Of a stretch of DNA of 64,000 nt, positions 54,478 through 64,000 are shown one piece after another. A program made the position numbers and the translations under genes. Below the pieces are notes generated by a model that saw only the letters and a list, made by a program, of their open reading frames with translations, searched no databases and was not told the origin of the DNA. Numbering within the stretch: the first letter of the stretch is position 1; every line of letters begins with the position of its first letter. The stretch spans positions 1 through 64,000 of the forward strand of contig NZ_JACVOP010000003.1 in assembly GCF_018882365.1 (NCBI RefSeq). The letters run 5' to 3'. The stretch comes from Polynucleobacter sp. 71A-WALBACH (GTDB lineage: Bacteria > Pseudomonadota > Gammaproteobacteria > Burkholderiales > Burkholderiaceae).

Positions 54478-55653
54478 TTACTTGGAAAGCTGACGCATAG
54501 CGCTTTCTAGTCCATTGAGTGTTACTGGGTACATTCTATCTTTCATGAGACCCTGCATGATGTCGATCGACTGTCGATATTGCCAAACTGATTCAGGCTC
54601 CGGATTGAGCCAAGCAAAGTGAGGAAAGTGATCGATGAGTCGATTAATCCAGGTGGCGCCAGCCTCTTGGTTGTTGTATTCAACGGACCCATTCGGACTC
54701 AGTATTTCATACGGAGACATAGTGGCATCTCCGATAAAAATAAGCTTATAGTCGGGACCATACTTATTGATGACATCTTGAGTCGCGGTCACTTGATCTC
54801 GTCTGCGGCGATTACTTTGCCAGAGGTGCTCATAAATGCAGTTATGAAAATAGTAATACTCCAGATGCTTAAATTCAGTTTTGACCGCGGTAAATAATTC
54901 AGAAATTCGTTGGATATGATCATCCATGGATCCGCCGACATCCATCAATAGCAAGACCTTAACTTGATTGTGGCGCTCAGGGCGCATTTGGATATCTAGC
55001 ATCCCTGCATTTGCAGCGGTGGAGTGAATGGTCTTGTCGAGATCTAACTCTAGGCTGGAACCCTCTCTAGCAAAACGACGTAAGCGGCGTAACGCCATTT
55101 TGATATTACGAGTCCCTAAGCTGAGGTCACTGTCGTAATCTTTAAATTCTCGCGCTTCCCAGACTTTGATAGCCGTTCGATTGCCAGCACTCTCCCCGCC
55201 AATGCGAATGCCTTCTGGGTGATAACCGCTATGGCCAAAGGGTGATGAGCCGCCTGCACCAATCCATTTATTGCCGCCACCATGCCATTCTTTTTGCTCT
55301 TTCATGAGCTCTTGAAGTCGCTTTTGCAATGCCTCAGGCCCGCCCAACTTTTTGAGAGCAGCCTTTTCCTCATCGCTTAATACGCGTTGTAATTTTTTCT
55401 CAAGCCAGTCTAGAGGGATGTCTGGAGCCAGCGCGATGATTTGCTCTACACCGTTGAAGTATGACCCAAACACTTGATCAAAGCGATCAAAGTGCCGCTC
55501 ATCTTTCACTAAGGTCATACGCGCTAGTTGATAAAACTCATCAATCGAGGGCTCAATGACACCTGCCTTCAAAGCTTCAAGTAAGGTCAAGAATTCCCGA
55601 ACAGAAACAGGCACCTTGGCCTCTTTTAACTTTAGGAAAAATTGAATCAACAT
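54478..55653 (-). CDS. CoxE-like VWA-domain protein
   Basis: 391 residues. A von Willebrand A domain with LLMDVGGSMDDHI and IFIGDATMSP; CoxE-like proteins usually work with a MoxR ATPase. The pair helps to finish the CO-dehydrogenase/xanthine-oxidase type of molybdoenzyme. It follows the MoxR gene by 33 bases. Confidence 0.88.
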   Translation of the reverse strand: MLIQFFLKLKEAKVPVSVREFLTLLEALKAGVIEPSIDEFYQLARMTLVKDERHFDRFDQVFGSYFNGVEQIIALAPDIPLDWLEKKLQRVLSDEEKAALKKLGGPEALQKRLQELMKEQKEWHGGGNKWIGAGGSSPFGHSGYHPEGIRIGGESAGNRTAIKVWEAREFKDYDSDLSLGTRNIKMALRRLRRFAREGSSLELDLDKTIHSTAANAGMLDIQMRPERHNQVKVLLLMDVGGSMDDHIQRISELFTAVKTEFKHLEYYYFHNCIYEHLWQSNRRRRDQVTATQDVINKYGPDYKLIFIGDATMSPYEILSPNGSVEYNNQEAGATWINRLIDHFPHFAWLNPEPESVWQYRQSIDIMQGLMKDRMYPVTLNGLESAMRQLSK

Positions 55654-55686
55654 GACTCAGCTATAGCGGTATGGAAGTGTGTGAGA

Positions 55687-56556
55687 TCAGCGATGATTGC
55701 GATTCATCATCACTAGGCGCTCGAACAAGTGAATATCCTGCTCATTTTTGAGGAGCGCTCCGTGAAGTGGTAGAATCGCGATTTTTTGCTCATCGCTATA
55801 AAGTGCCTCCGCTGGAATATCTTCCGCTAGCAAGAGCTTTAACCAGTCAATTAATTCAGAAGTGGAGGGCTTCTTTTTTAGGCCGGGTAAAGATCGTATT
55901 TGGTAAAAAGATTTCAGGGCGGCATCCAGCAACTCTTGTTTGATGTTCGGGTGATGGACATCAACAATACTTTGCATCGTTCCCGCATTTGGAAAGGAAA
56001 TGTAATGAAAAAAGCAGCGGCGCAAAAATGCATCTGGCAATTCTTTTTCATTATTCGAAGTAATGATGACGAGAGGGCGGTGCTTTGCCTTAATCAGTTC
56101 GCGTGTTTCATAAACATAAAATTCCATCCGATCTATTTCGCGCAGTAGATCATTTGGGAACTCGATATCCGCCTTATCAATTTCATCAATTAGCAGAACA
56201 ACCGGCTCATCCGCTTGAAATGCTTGCCAAAGCACACCTTTAACAATGTAGTTGCGAATGTCATTCACTTTCGCATCACCAAGCTGAGAGTCTCTTAATC
56301 TGCTAACCGCATCGTATTCATATAGACCTTGCTGTGCCTTGGTGGTCGACTTAATGTGCCACTGCATCAAAGGCATATTCAGTGCTGCGGCAACTTCCTC
56401 AGCCAACATAGTTTTGCCGGTACCTGGCTCGCCCTTAATCAAAAGGGGGCGTTGCAACTGTATTGCGGCATTTACCGCTAATTTCAAGTCATCAGTAGCT
56501 ACATAGCTTTGTGAGCCATCAAAGCGGGAATTAGTCTTAGTCATCGTCAGGGGCAA
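55687..56556 (-). CDS. MoxR/CoxD-like AAA+ ATPase
   Basis: 289 residues. Walker A GEPGTGKTMLAEEVA, Walker B VLLIDEIDKAD and sensor ITSNNEKELPDAFLRRC are present. With the CoxE-like VWA protein it forms a chaperone unit for the insertion of the metal cluster or cofactor. First gene of the minus-strand pair. Confidence 0.93.
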   Translation of the reverse strand: MPLTMTKTNSRFDGSQSYVATDDLKLAVNAAIQLQRPLLIKGEPGTGKTMLAEEVAAALNMPLMQWHIKSTTKAQQGLYEYDAVSRLRDSQLGDAKVNDIRNYIVKGVLWQAFQADEPVVLLIDEIDKADIEFPNDLLREIDRMEFYVYETRELIKAKHRPLVIITSNNEKELPDAFLRRCFFHYISFPNAGTMQSIVDVHHPNIKQELLDAALKSFYQIRSLPGLKKKPSTSELIDWLKLLLAEDIPAEALYSDEQKIAILPLHGALLKNEQDIHLFERLVMMNRNHR

Positions 56557-56710
56557 TCAATTTGTCTGTAAATAGCATTCAAGTATAGGTAAAAGGGCTC
56601 TTATTTTCAGTGTTTTCACTAATTTGAGGGGCTTAAACGGGGCATAGTGGTCTGTCTCCGCTATACTCTCTCCAAATTGATCTGAATCAAACTCGTTAAT
56701 GATGATTTCT

Positions 56711-57076
56711 ATGAAAAAACACCTCATTCTTTCCCAATTGACCCTCTGCGCAGGCCTAGCTTTTGCTGGATTTGCTGCTCAAGCTCAAGATGTCAAAGGC
56801 TCCGCTCAAGCTGGACAAGGCAAGGTTTGGCTTTGTATTGGTTGCCATTCCATTCCTGACTACCGCGCTGACTATCCTTTGGTCTATAAAGTTCCGATGT
56901 TGGGTGGTCAAAATGCCGCTTACATCGCTAGCGCTTTATCTGCCTATAAGAAAGGTGAAAGAAAGCATCCAACGATGCGTTCTATCGCCGCCAGCTTGTC
57001 TGATCAAGACATGGCTGACCTTGGCGAATACTATGCTGCGCAAACTGCCAGCTCACCAAATAACCCATTGAAGTGA
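56711..57076 (+). CDS. Small class I cytochrome c
   Basis: 121 residues from ATG 56711 (the frame opens at 56699). Signal peptide MKKHLILSQLTLCAGLAFAG, then one haem site CIGCH and a distal Met in MRSIAASL-like context. Periplasmic electron carrier. With the next gene it may take electrons from a molybdo-hydroxylase. Confidence 0.88.
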   Translation: MKKHLILSQLTLCAGLAFAGFAAQAQDVKGSAQAGQGKVWLCIGCHSIPDYRADYPLVYKVPMLGGQNAAYIASALSAYKKGERKHPTMRSIAASLSDQDMADLGEYYAAQTASSPNNPLK

Positions 57077-57093
57077 TATTTAGAGGCACGTTT

Positions 57094-57438
57094 ATGAAAT
57101 TCGCACTAATTACCGCCATTTTGTTATCCAGCATTGGCATGGCTCAAGCCGCTAGCGCTGAAAAAGGTCAAGCACTCGTAGAGAAGGCGAACTGTGCCTC
57201 TTGCCACGGCGCTGGACTGAATGCACCAATCCTGCCAGCTTATCCAAAGTTAGCCGGTCAATATTCTGACTACCTCTATTACGCTTTAAAAGCTTACAAG
57301 GTAGGCAATGGAAATGCTCAGTACGGACGCAATAATGCCGTGATGGGCTCCCAAGTTCAATCATTCTCTGATGCGGATATGCACGATATTGCTGCTTATA
57401 TCGCCACATTGCCAGGAAATTTCGTTATTAAGAAATAG
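57094..57438 (+). CDS. Small class I cytochrome c
   Basis: 114 residues from ATG 57094, behind AGAGG; the frame opens earlier and overlaps the previous stop. Signal peptide MKFALITAILLSSIGMAQAA, haem site CASCH, and NAVMGSQVQSFSD as the axial Met region. Tandem with the first cytochrome, 17 bases after its stop. Confidence 0.9.
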   Translation: MKFALITAILLSSIGMAQAASAEKGQALVEKANCASCHGAGLNAPILPAYPKLAGQYSDYLYYALKAYKVGNGNAQYGRNNAVMGSQVQSFSDADMHDIAAYIATLPGNFVIKK

Positions 57439-57463
57439 CCCAGGTAATTCGTAGCAGTCAAAA

Positions 57464-57492
57464 AAAGGCCTAGATTAATCTCCTAGGCCTTT
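57464..57492. terminator. Bidirectional terminator between cytochrome and GntR genes
   Basis: AAAGGCCTAG and CTAGGCCTTT form a perfect 10-bp stem over a 9-base loop, with As before and Ts after. It serves the cytochrome pair on one side and the convergent GntR gene on the other. Confidence 0.88.
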
Positions 57493-57524
57493 GTTCTTTA
57501 TAGAATCTACTATCTATCATTCTC

Positions 57525-58163
57525 TTATTTGGTTGCCTCAAGCCCTCTGGTGAGGTGTTTGCGCATGGCCAGCTCAGCAGCCAGTGGATCTCTTTTGAGG
57601 ATGGATTGGAGAATTTCTCGATGCTCAACTAGGGAGCTTAATAAACGCCCAGTTCTGCTCAATGAATCGCGCCTTTGAAGCTTAAGAACCTTACGCAAGT
57701 CCTCGATAACCCCATTCATCCATTTATTTCCTGCAATTTCCTGTATCAGCTCATGAAATTTGACGTTAATTTCAAAGAATTGCTCGATATCACGATCAGC
57801 GGCAGCCTTTTCTAGACGATGATGCAGGTTATCCAGCTGCGTTAGCTGTGCTTCGGATGCCTTAATAGCCGTTTCTTTAGCCGCTTGCCCCTCTAGAAGG
57901 GAGAGTACGGTAAAAATTTGCTCTAGATCGCGCCTATCAACTTCGGTGACATAGGCGCCTTTGTTCATTTTGGTTGTAACTAGACCTTCAGATGCGAGAA
58001 CTTTGATAGCTTCTCGCATGGGGGTGCGGCTTATTCCAAAGGCGATTGCTAGACTTTGCTCGTCTAGCCAGCTTCCAGGAGCTAATTCATGCGAAAAGAT
58101 TTGCTCGCGTAATCGCTCAGCAACATCTTCATATAAGGGTCTATTAATCAGTTTTGTATTCAT
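57525..58163 (-). CDS. GntR-family regulator, FCD type
   Basis: 212 residues. Winged helix (DVAERLREQIFSHELAPGSW, SLAIAFGISRTPMREAIKVL) and an all-helical FCD ligand domain that usually binds metal-chelated acids. It diverges from the methylmalonyl-CoA mutase operon and is the likely repressor of it. Confidence 0.92.
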   Translation of the reverse strand: MNTKLINRPLYEDVAERLREQIFSHELAPGSWLDEQSLAIAFGISRTPMREAIKVLASEGLVTTKMNKGAYVTEVDRRDLEQIFTVLSLLEGQAAKETAIKASEAQLTQLDNLHHRLEKAAADRDIEQFFEINVKFHELIQEIAGNKWMNGVIEDLRKVLKLQRRDSLSRTGRLLSSLVEHREILQSILKRDPLAAELAMRKHLTRGLEATK

Positions 58164-58168
58164 AATTA

Positions 58169-58176
58169 TGTATACA
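58169..58176. promoter_or_regulatory. TGTATACA palindrome, probable FCD-GntR operator
   Basis: TGTATACA lies 6 bases upstream of the GntR start and about 84 bases before the mutase start. The wider ATGTATACAGTAT fits the short TNGTNNNACNA-type sites bound by FCD regulators. Prediction only. Confidence 0.45.
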
Positions 58177-58259
58177 GTATCTAGACAAATTAAAAAAAGT
58201 CAAGCAAAATAGCCCTACAAATTTAGCAACAATGTAATAAAGCCAACCAGGAGTGCTTT

Positions 58260-60455
58260 ATGAGTACAAGTGAAAAAAAGTCTGCAACAAATTCATCTAA
58301 TACTTGGCCAAATGTGCCTGATAGCAATTTGGATGCTTGGAAAAAATCTGCTCAAAAATCAGCGCCCAATGGTGATGTTGATAAATTAGGCTGGAAAACA
58401 CCAGATGGTATTCATCTCAAAGCTCTATACACAGCAGAAGATATTGAAGGCCTTCAGTACACACATTCCTTGCCAGGCTTTGAGCCATTTGTACGTGGAC
58501 CTCAGGCAACGATGTACTCAGTCCGCCCTTGGACTATTCGCCAGTATGCGGGCTTTTCAACTGCCGAAGAATCCAATGCGTTTTATCGCAAGGCTCTGGA
58601 TGCAGGCGGTCAGGGTGTTTCGGTTGCATTTGACTTAGCAACGCATCGTGGCTATGACTCTGATCATCCGCGCGTTACTGGTGACGTTGGTAAGGCTGGT
58701 GTAGCAATAGATTCCGTAGAAGATATGAAAATTTTGTTCGATGGCATTCCATTGGACAAGGTATCAGTGTCCATGACCATGAATGGCGCCGTATTACCAG
58801 TTTTGGCTGGTTATATTGTTGCTGGTGAAGAGCAGGGCGTGAAACAAGAATTGTTATCAGGCACCATTCAGAATGACATTCTGAAAGAGTTCATGGTTCG
58901 CAATACTTATATTTATCCGCCAGAGCCTTCCATGCGCATCATTGGTGACATTATTGAGTACACCGCTAAACACATGCCGAAATTTAACTCGATTTCTATT
59001 TCGGGTTATCACATGCAAGAAGCAGGTGCAAATCAAGTTCTCGAATTAGCATTCACATTGGCTGATGGTAAAGAGTATGTGAAAACAGCATTAGCTAAGG
59101 GCTTGGACGTCGACGGCTTTGCTGGACGCCTTTCATTCTTCTTTGCAATTGGCATGAACTTTTATCTAGAAGTTGCCAAGCTACGCGCCGCACGCCTCTT
59201 GTGGTGGCGCATTATGAAGTCTTTCGAGCCAAAGAATCCAAAGTCCTTGATGTTGCGTACTCACTGCCAAACATCGGGTTGGTCTTTGACAGAACAAGAT
59301 CCTTACAACAACGTTGTTCGCACCACTGTTGAGGCAATGGCAGCGGTATTTGGTGGTACGCAGTCCTTGCATACGAACTCATTTGATGAAGCCATTGCTT
59401 TGCCATCTGAGTTCTCTAGCCGTATTGCTCGTAACACTCAGTTAATCTTGCAAGAAGAAACGCATATCACCAGCGTGATTGATCCATGGGCTGGTTCTTA
59501 CATGATGGAAAACCTCACACAGGAGATGGCGGATAAAGCCTGGGAAATTATTCAAGAAGTAGATGCCCTGGGCGGCATGACTAAGGCGGTTGAAAGTGGT
59601 TGGGCTAAGCTCAAGATTGAAGCTGCGGCTGCTGAGAAGCAAGCCAAGATTGATTCCGGTTCCGATGTCATCGTGGGCGTTAATAAATACAAGCTTGGAA
59701 AAGAAGATTTGGTCGATGTCTTGATGATTGACAATGACAAGGTTCGCGAAAGCCAAGTTGCTCGATTAAAAGACATTAAGACGAAGCGTGATTCTAAAAA
59801 AGTTGAAGCTGCATTAGAGGCATTAACTAAAGCCGCAGAAGAGAATACTGGCAACCTATTGGAGTTGGCTGTGCAGGCGATGCGTTTGCGTGCTACGGTT
59901 GGCGAAGTATCTGATGCGTTGGAAAAAGTTTACGGGCGCCACCGCGCCGATACTCAAAAGGTGACTGGTGTGTATGCAGCTGCTTACGACTCAGCAGAAG
60001 GCTGGGAAAAATTGAAGGTTGAAATTGCTGATTTTGCAAAAGACTTTGGTCGTCGCCCACGCGTGATGATTGCCAAGCTTGGTCAAGATGGACATGACCG
60101 TGGCGCTAAAGTTGTTGCAACGGCTTTCGCTGATTTAGGCTTTGACGTGGATATTGGACCTTTGTTCCAAACACCAGAAGAGTGTGCTCGTCAAGCGATT
60201 GAAAATGACGTTCACGCCCTAGGGGTTTCAACTTTAGCTGCAGGGCATAAGACTTTAGTTCCAGCCATCATCGCCGAGCTAAAGAAGCAGGGCTCTGATG
60301 ACATCATTGTCTTTGTGGGTGGAGTGATTCCGAGGCAAGATTATGACTTCTTGTATGAAGCTGGCGTGAAAGGCATTTATGGCCCAGGTACTCCAATTCC
60401 AGCATCTGCAAAGGATGTACTCGAGCAGATTCGTAAATCTGCAAAGCCAGAGTAA
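58260..60455 (+). CDS. Methylmalonyl-CoA mutase
   Basis: 731 residues. The TIM-barrel half has [20 protein letters not shown] and [15 protein letters not shown]; the C-terminal B12 domain has the DxHxxG motif DGHDRGA with the cobalt-binding histidine. It converts methylmalonyl-CoA to succinyl-CoA as a single-chain enzyme. AGGAG lies just before the ATG. First gene of the mutase-meaB-pccB-pccA operon. Confidence 0.97.
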   Translation: MSTSEKKSATNSSNTWPNVPDSNLDAWKKSAQKSAPNGDVDKLGWKTPDGIHLKALYTAEDIEGLQYTHSLPGFEPFVRGPQATMYSVRPWTIRQYAGFSTAEESNAFYRKALDAGGQGVSVAFDLATHRGYDSDHPRVTGDVGKAGVAIDSVEDMKILFDGIPLDKVSVSMTMNGAVLPVLAGYIVAGEEQGVKQELLSGTIQNDILKEFMVRNTYIYPPEPSMRIIGDIIEYTAKHMPKFNSISISGYHMQEAGANQVLELAFTLADGKEYVKTALAKGLDVDGFAGRLSFFFAIGMNFYLEVAKLRAARLLWWRIMKSFEPKNPKSLMLRTHCQTSGWSLTEQDPYNNVVRTTVEAMAAVFGGTQSLHTNSFDEAIALPSEFSSRIARNTQLILQEETHITSVIDPWAGSYMMENLTQEMADKAWEIIQEVDALGGMTKAVESGWAKLKIEAAAAEKQAKIDSGSDVIVGVNKYKLGKEDLVDVLMIDNDKVRESQVARLKDIKTKRDSKKVEAALEALTKAAEENTGNLLELAVQAMRLRATVGEVSDALEKVYGRHRADTQKVTGVYAAAYDSAEGWEKLKVEIADFAKDFGRRPRVMIAKLGQDGHDRGAKVVATAFADLGFDVDIGPLFQTPEECARQAIENDVHALGVSTLAAGHKTLVPAIIAELKKQGSDDIIVFVGGVIPRQDYDFLYEAGVKGIYGPGTPIPASAKDVLEQIRKSAKPE

Positions 60456-60477
60456 TTTTTAGATCAAAGACATCAGC

Positions 60478-61503
60478 ATGCTAAATGCAGTTGACCAGGC
60501 TTTGGTGAATGATCTCACCGCTGCTCCCTCATCGGCGCAGCGAAGAGCTTTAGCTAAGATCATCACTTTGCTTGAATCCACTCGCATGGATCATCGAAAG
60601 CGTGCCGATGAAGTACTCAATACTTTATTGCCCAAGACAGGCAAGTCATTTCGTCTTGGCATCTCTGGTGTTCCTGGGGTTGGCAAGTCCACCCTCATTG
60701 AATCTCTAGGCTTATACCTCATCGAAAAAGGTCATCGCGTTGCTGTTCTAGCAATTGATCCATCCTCAAGCTTATCTGGTGGATCCATTTTGGGTGATAA
60801 GACTCGGATGGAGAAATTGTCCGTACTGGACAACGCATTTATTCGTCCTAGCCCTTCATCCTGCACTTTAGGTGGTGTAGCCGAGAAAACTAGAGAAGCT
60901 ATGCTGGTTGCTGAGGCGGCAGGATTTGACATTGTGATTGTCGAAACCGTAGGCGTCGGCCAAAGTGAAATTGCTGTTGCTGGTATGACCGATATGTTCG
61001 TCCTAATGCAGTTGCCCAACGCTGGCGATGATCTGCAGGCAATTAAAAAAGGTGTCATGGAGATCGCGGATCTGATTGTGATCAATAAGGTTGATATCGA
61101 TCCGGATGCTGCAATGCGCGCACAATTATTTATTACGAGTTCTTTGCGTCTTTTAGGTTTCCAGGGTAATCCAGATCATGCCTCTCACAATCAAGAGTAT
61201 TGGCACCCCATGGTGATGACCTTAAGCGCTTTAGAGGGTAATGGTGTGCCTGAATTATGGGAAAAAATTCTCCATTTTCAGAAGCTACAAAATGCAAACG
61301 GCAAATTGCAATCCCGCCGTAAGCAACAGTCAGGAGCCTGGATGTGGGATCGAATTGATGCGGGCCTGAAGAACGCTTTCCAGAATCACCCAGCAGTACA
61401 AAAACTGTTACCTAGCCTGAGTGCTGAGGTAAATCAAGGAACCATGGCAGCTTCTGTTGCTGCGAGACGTTTGCTCGAAGCAATGGGACACGAATTTTTC
61501 TAA
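60478..61503 (+). CDS. meaB: Methylmalonyl-CoA mutase-associated GTPase MeaB
   Basis: 341 residues. P-loop GVPGVGKSTLIESLG, DPSSSLSGGSILGDKTRM, ETVGVGQSE and NKVD. It gates the loading of adenosylcobalamin into the mutase and protects it. Between the mutase and pccB with gaps of 22 and 9 bases. Confidence 0.96.
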   Translation: MLNAVDQALVNDLTAAPSSAQRRALAKIITLLESTRMDHRKRADEVLNTLLPKTGKSFRLGISGVPGVGKSTLIESLGLYLIEKGHRVAVLAIDPSSSLSGGSILGDKTRMEKLSVLDNAFIRPSPSSCTLGGVAEKTREAMLVAEAAGFDIVIVETVGVGQSEIAVAGMTDMFVLMQLPNAGDDLQAIKKGVMEIADLIVINKVDIDPDAAMRAQLFITSSLRLLGFQGNPDHASHNQEYWHPMVMTLSALEGNGVPELWEKILHFQKLQNANGKLQSRRKQQSGAWMWDRIDAGLKNAFQNHPAVQKLLPSLSAEVNQGTMAASVAARRLLEAMGHEFF

Positions 61504-61512
61504 GGAGTAGTT

Positions 61513-63045
61513 ATGAAGGAAATCATTCAACAGCTTGAAGCAAAGCGCGAACTTGCTAGATTAGGTGGCGGGCAAAAGCGTATTGCCGCTCAACATTCCA
61601 AGGGTAAGCTAACTGCACGTGAGCGTATCGAGCTTTTGCTGGATGCTGGTACCTTTGAAGAGTGGGATATGTTCGTTGAACATCGTTGCCACGATTTTGG
61701 TATGGCAGATCAAACTGTTCCGGGTGACGGCGTTGTTACTGGCTATGGAATGATTAATGGCCGCTTGGTTTTTGTATTCTCCCAAGACTTTACAGTATTG
61801 GGCGGCTCTCTATCAGAGGCTCATGCTGAAAAGATTTGCAAGATTATGGACCAGGCACTCAAAGTAGGGGCTCCTGTAATTGGTTTAAATGACTCTGGTG
61901 GTGCCCGCATTCAAGAGGGCGTTGCTTCCTTGGGCGGCTATGCTGAAATTTTCCAGCGCAATGTCACTGCCTCTGGAGTTATCCCACAGATCTCTTTAAT
62001 CATGGGTCCGTCAGCTGGTGGTGCCGTTTACTCCCCAGCATTAACTGACTTCATCTTCATGGTGAAAGACAGTTCTTATATGTTTGTTACCGGACCAGAA
62101 GTGGTGAAGACTGTGACTCATGAAGATGTCACTGCTGAAGAGTTGGGCGGTGCCGTAACGCATTCCACTATTTCAGGTGTTTGTGATTTAGCTTTTGATA
62201 ATGACGTTGATGCGATCATGATGCTCCGTCGCTTCTTCAACTATCTCCCTTTATCGAATCGTGAAAAGCCACCCATGATCAATGGGGCTATGCGCACTGA
62301 AGAACCTGATTTCTCTCTTGATACATTGGTTCCAAGCAACCCAAATCAACCTTACGATATGAAAGAGTTGATTGCGAAGATTGTGGATGATGGCGAGTTT
62401 TTTGAACTTCAGCCAGATTACGCAAAAAATATCTTGATCGGCTTTGCGCGTATGGAAGGCCGCTCGATTGGTATTGTCGCTAACCAGCCCTTAGTATTGG
62501 CAGGCTGCTTAGACATTAAGGCATCTATCAAAGCTGCGCGTTTTGTGCGCTTCTGTGATGCCTTCAACATTCCCGTGGTTACATTGGTTGACGTACCTGG
62601 ATTTATGCCTGGTACATCGCAAGAATACGGCGGGATTATTAAGCATGGCGCTAAGTTACTCTATGCATATGCAGATTGCACCGTGCCAAAGGTAACTCTG
62701 ATTACACGTAAAGCCTATGGTGGCGCTTATGACGTGATGGCTTCTAAGCATTTACGCGGCGACGTCAACTTCGCATGGCCTTCCGCTGAAATCGCTGTGA
62801 TGGGCCCCAAAGGAGCTGTTGAAATTATTTTCCGCGAAGAAAAGTCTGATCCAGAAAAAATTACTGCACGTGAAGCTGAGTACAAAGCCAAGTTTGCGAA
62901 TCCATTCGTAGCAGGTCGTCGTGGCTACATTGATGATGTGATCTTGCCTCATGAAACCCGCAAACGTATCTCACGTTCTTTGGCAATGCTGAAAGACAAA
63001 GAGCTCACAAACCCACCGCGTAAACACGGCAATATTCCTCTTTAA
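61513..63045 (+). CDS. pccB: Propionyl-CoA carboxylase beta subunit
   Basis: 510 residues. Carboxyltransferase with [32 protein letters not shown] and [17 protein letters not shown]. It transfers carboxyl from biotin to propionyl-CoA. The last codon is 14 bases from the start of the biotin carboxylase subunit. Confidence 0.95.
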   Translation: MKEIIQQLEAKRELARLGGGQKRIAAQHSKGKLTARERIELLLDAGTFEEWDMFVEHRCHDFGMADQTVPGDGVVTGYGMINGRLVFVFSQDFTVLGGSLSEAHAEKICKIMDQALKVGAPVIGLNDSGGARIQEGVASLGGYAEIFQRNVTASGVIPQISLIMGPSAGGAVYSPALTDFIFMVKDSSYMFVTGPEVVKTVTHEDVTAEELGGAVTHSTISGVCDLAFDNDVDAIMMLRRFFNYLPLSNREKPPMINGAMRTEEPDFSLDTLVPSNPNQPYDMKELIAKIVDDGEFFELQPDYAKNILIGFARMEGRSIGIVANQPLVLAGCLDIKASIKAARFVRFCDAFNIPVVTLVDVPGFMPGTSQEYGGIIKHGAKLLYAYADCTVPKVTLITRKAYGGAYDVMASKHLRGDVNFAWPSAEIAVMGPKGAVEIIFREEKSDPEKITAREAEYKAKFANPFVAGRRGYIDDVILPHETRKRISRSLAMLKDKELTNPPRKHGNIPL

Positions 63046-63059
63046 GGCGCCGAAAAATC

Positions 63060-64000
63060 ATGACTACGAAAATGTTTAAGAAAATTTTGATTGCTAACCG
63101 CGGTGAGATTGCTTGCCGTGTGATGAAAACTGCCAAGAAAATGGGCATTAAGACGGTTGCTGTCTATTCTGAAGCGGATAAAGAGGCGCGTCACGTGCAA
63201 ATGGCTGATGAAGCTGTTTGCATTGGGCCAGCTCCTTCGCGCGAATCCTATTTGGTGATGGATCGCATTATTCAAGCCTGTAAAGATACTGGTGCTGAAG
63301 CGGTTCATCCAGGCTATGGGTTCTTGTCTGAGAACGAGCAATTTGCACGTCGCTGCGAAGAAGAGGGCATAGTTTTTATTGGCCCTAAGCACCAATCTAT
63401 CGCAGCAATGGGCGACAAGATTGCATCCAAGAAACTCGCTTTAGAAGCTAAGGTCAATACAATTCCCGGATTTAACGAGGCTATCGAAAAAGCGGAAGAT
63501 GCCGTCAAGATCGCACAGGATATTGGTTACCCAGTAATGATTAAAGCTTCCGCAGGCGGTGGCGGCAAAGGCTTGCGTGTAGCGTTTAACGATAAAGAGG
63601 CGTTTGAAGGATTTACAGCATGCCGCACTGAAGCACTCAATAGCTTTGGTGATGACCGCGTCTTCATTGAGAAGTTTGTTGAAGGCCCGCGTCATATTGA
63701 GATTCAGGTACTGGGTGATTCTCAAGGCAATGTTGTGTATCTGGGTGAGCGCGATTGCTCTATTCAGCGACGCCATCAGAAGGTAATTGAAGAGGCGCCA
63801 TCGCCATTTATTGATCCTGCAACGCGAAAAGCGATGGGTGAGCAAGCTGTTGCATTGGCAAAAGCGGTTAACTATCAATCTGCAGGTACCGTGGAATTTG
63901 TTGTCGGCAAAGACAAGTCCTTTTACTTCCTCGAGATGAATACCCGCTTGCAAGTTGAGCATCCAGTTACAGAAGGTATTACTGGTTTGGATTTGGTTGA
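63060..64000 (+). CDS. pccA: Propionyl-CoA carboxylase alpha subunit, 5' part
   Basis: 313 codons from ATG 63060 to the window end, all open. [40 protein letters not shown], the ATP loop [13 protein letters not shown] and [16 protein letters not shown] are biotin carboxylase signatures. The biotinyl domain is beyond the window. Together with pccB it makes methylmalonyl-CoA for the mutase. Confidence 0.94.
   Translation, partial: MTTKMFKKILIANRGEIACRVMKTAKKMGIKTVAVYSEADKEARHVQMADEAVCIGPAPSRESYLVMDRIIQACKDTGAEAVHPGYGFLSENEQFARRCEEEGIVFIGPKHQSIAAMGDKIASKKLALEAKVNTIPGFNEAIEKAEDAVKIAQDIGYPVMIKASAGGGGKGLRVAFNDKEAFEGFTACRTEALNSFGDDRVFIEKFVEGPRHIEIQVLGDSQGNVVYLGERDCSIQRRHQKVIEEAPSPFIDPATRKAMGEQAVALAKAVNYQSAGTVEFVVGKDKSFYFLEMNTRLQVEHPVTEGITGLDLV

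Overview
The window reads as the chromosome of a betaproteobacterium of the Burkholderiales with fairly low GC. A Polynucleobacter-like organism is my best guess. This rests on the thiC-thiO-thiS-thiG-thiE layout behind a TPP riboswitch, an abundance of Bug/TctC periplasmic binding proteins, the CoxD/CoxE-like molybdoenzyme maturation set, and the methylmalonyl-CoA mutase/propionyl-CoA carboxylase operon. The genus is an inference; no rRNA or other decisive marker is present.

The window has two parts. From about 377 to 37,608 lies a genomic island of about 37.2 kb. It is bounded by a perfect 51-bp direct repeat. One copy (37558-37608) is the 3' part of an intact tRNA-Asn gene; the other (377-427) is an orphan 3' tRNA fragment. 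A tyrosine integrase (36463-37479) sits just inside the tRNA end. A piece of an IS30-type transposase lies outside the left edge (3-116).

Island cargo, left to right: (1) 636-11,701: a long-type dihydroxy-acid dehydratase, a short-chain dehydrogenase, an Lrp/AsnC regulator, a divergent E2-E1 pair of a pyruvate-type 2-oxoacid dehydrogenase, a SAF-domain NAD(P) oxidoreductase, an orphan branched-chain-amino-acid-type binding protein and an epoxide-hydrolase-like enzyme. (2) 11,805-13,693: LysR regulator and class II aldolase. (3) 14,531-16,987: cytoplasmic-type sulfatase and Bug protein, preceded by the relic of a second Lrp-type promoter. (4) 17,062-22,398: LysR regulator diverging from an AtuA-like/AtuA-C/Bug/SDR/BKACE operon. 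(5) 22,572-28,102: IclR regulator diverging from a Bug/ThDP-enzyme/GMC oxidoreductase/CMD-like operon. (6) 28,303-31,654: a second sulfatase-Bug pair with a GntR/UTRA regulator, flanked by short repeats that resemble the 3' end of a tRNA-Met. Each module pairs a local regulator with an uptake protein and degradative enzymes, so the island looks like an assembly of catabolic cassettes. (7) 31,817-37,479: a phage-like block with integrase, unknown genes, a compact family-A DNA polymerase, a small DNA-binding protein and a P27-type small terminase, but no structural genes. It resembles a phage satellite and is the likely mobility and replication engine.

From 37,562 to the end the content looks like ordinary core genome: tRNA-Asn, thiD, the thiamine operon thiC-O-S-G-E under a TPP riboswitch, a Nudix enzyme possibly acting on damaged thiamine diphosphate, tRNA-Arg(CCT), an MFS transporter with a CaiB/BaiF CoA-transferase and a tiny membrane protein, parE-parC, a molybdo-hydroxylase maturation set (XdhC, MocA-like, CoxE-like VWA, MoxR) with two small c-type cytochromes, and a propionate/methylmalonyl-CoA operon with a divergent FCD-type GntR regulator. 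The last gene (biotin carboxylase subunit) runs off the window.

The main candidates for something new are the satellite-like block carrying about 30 kb of catabolic cargo, the AtuA-like/BKACE operon, the twin sulfatase-Bug cassettes, and an Lrp-type operator shared by two distant promoters.
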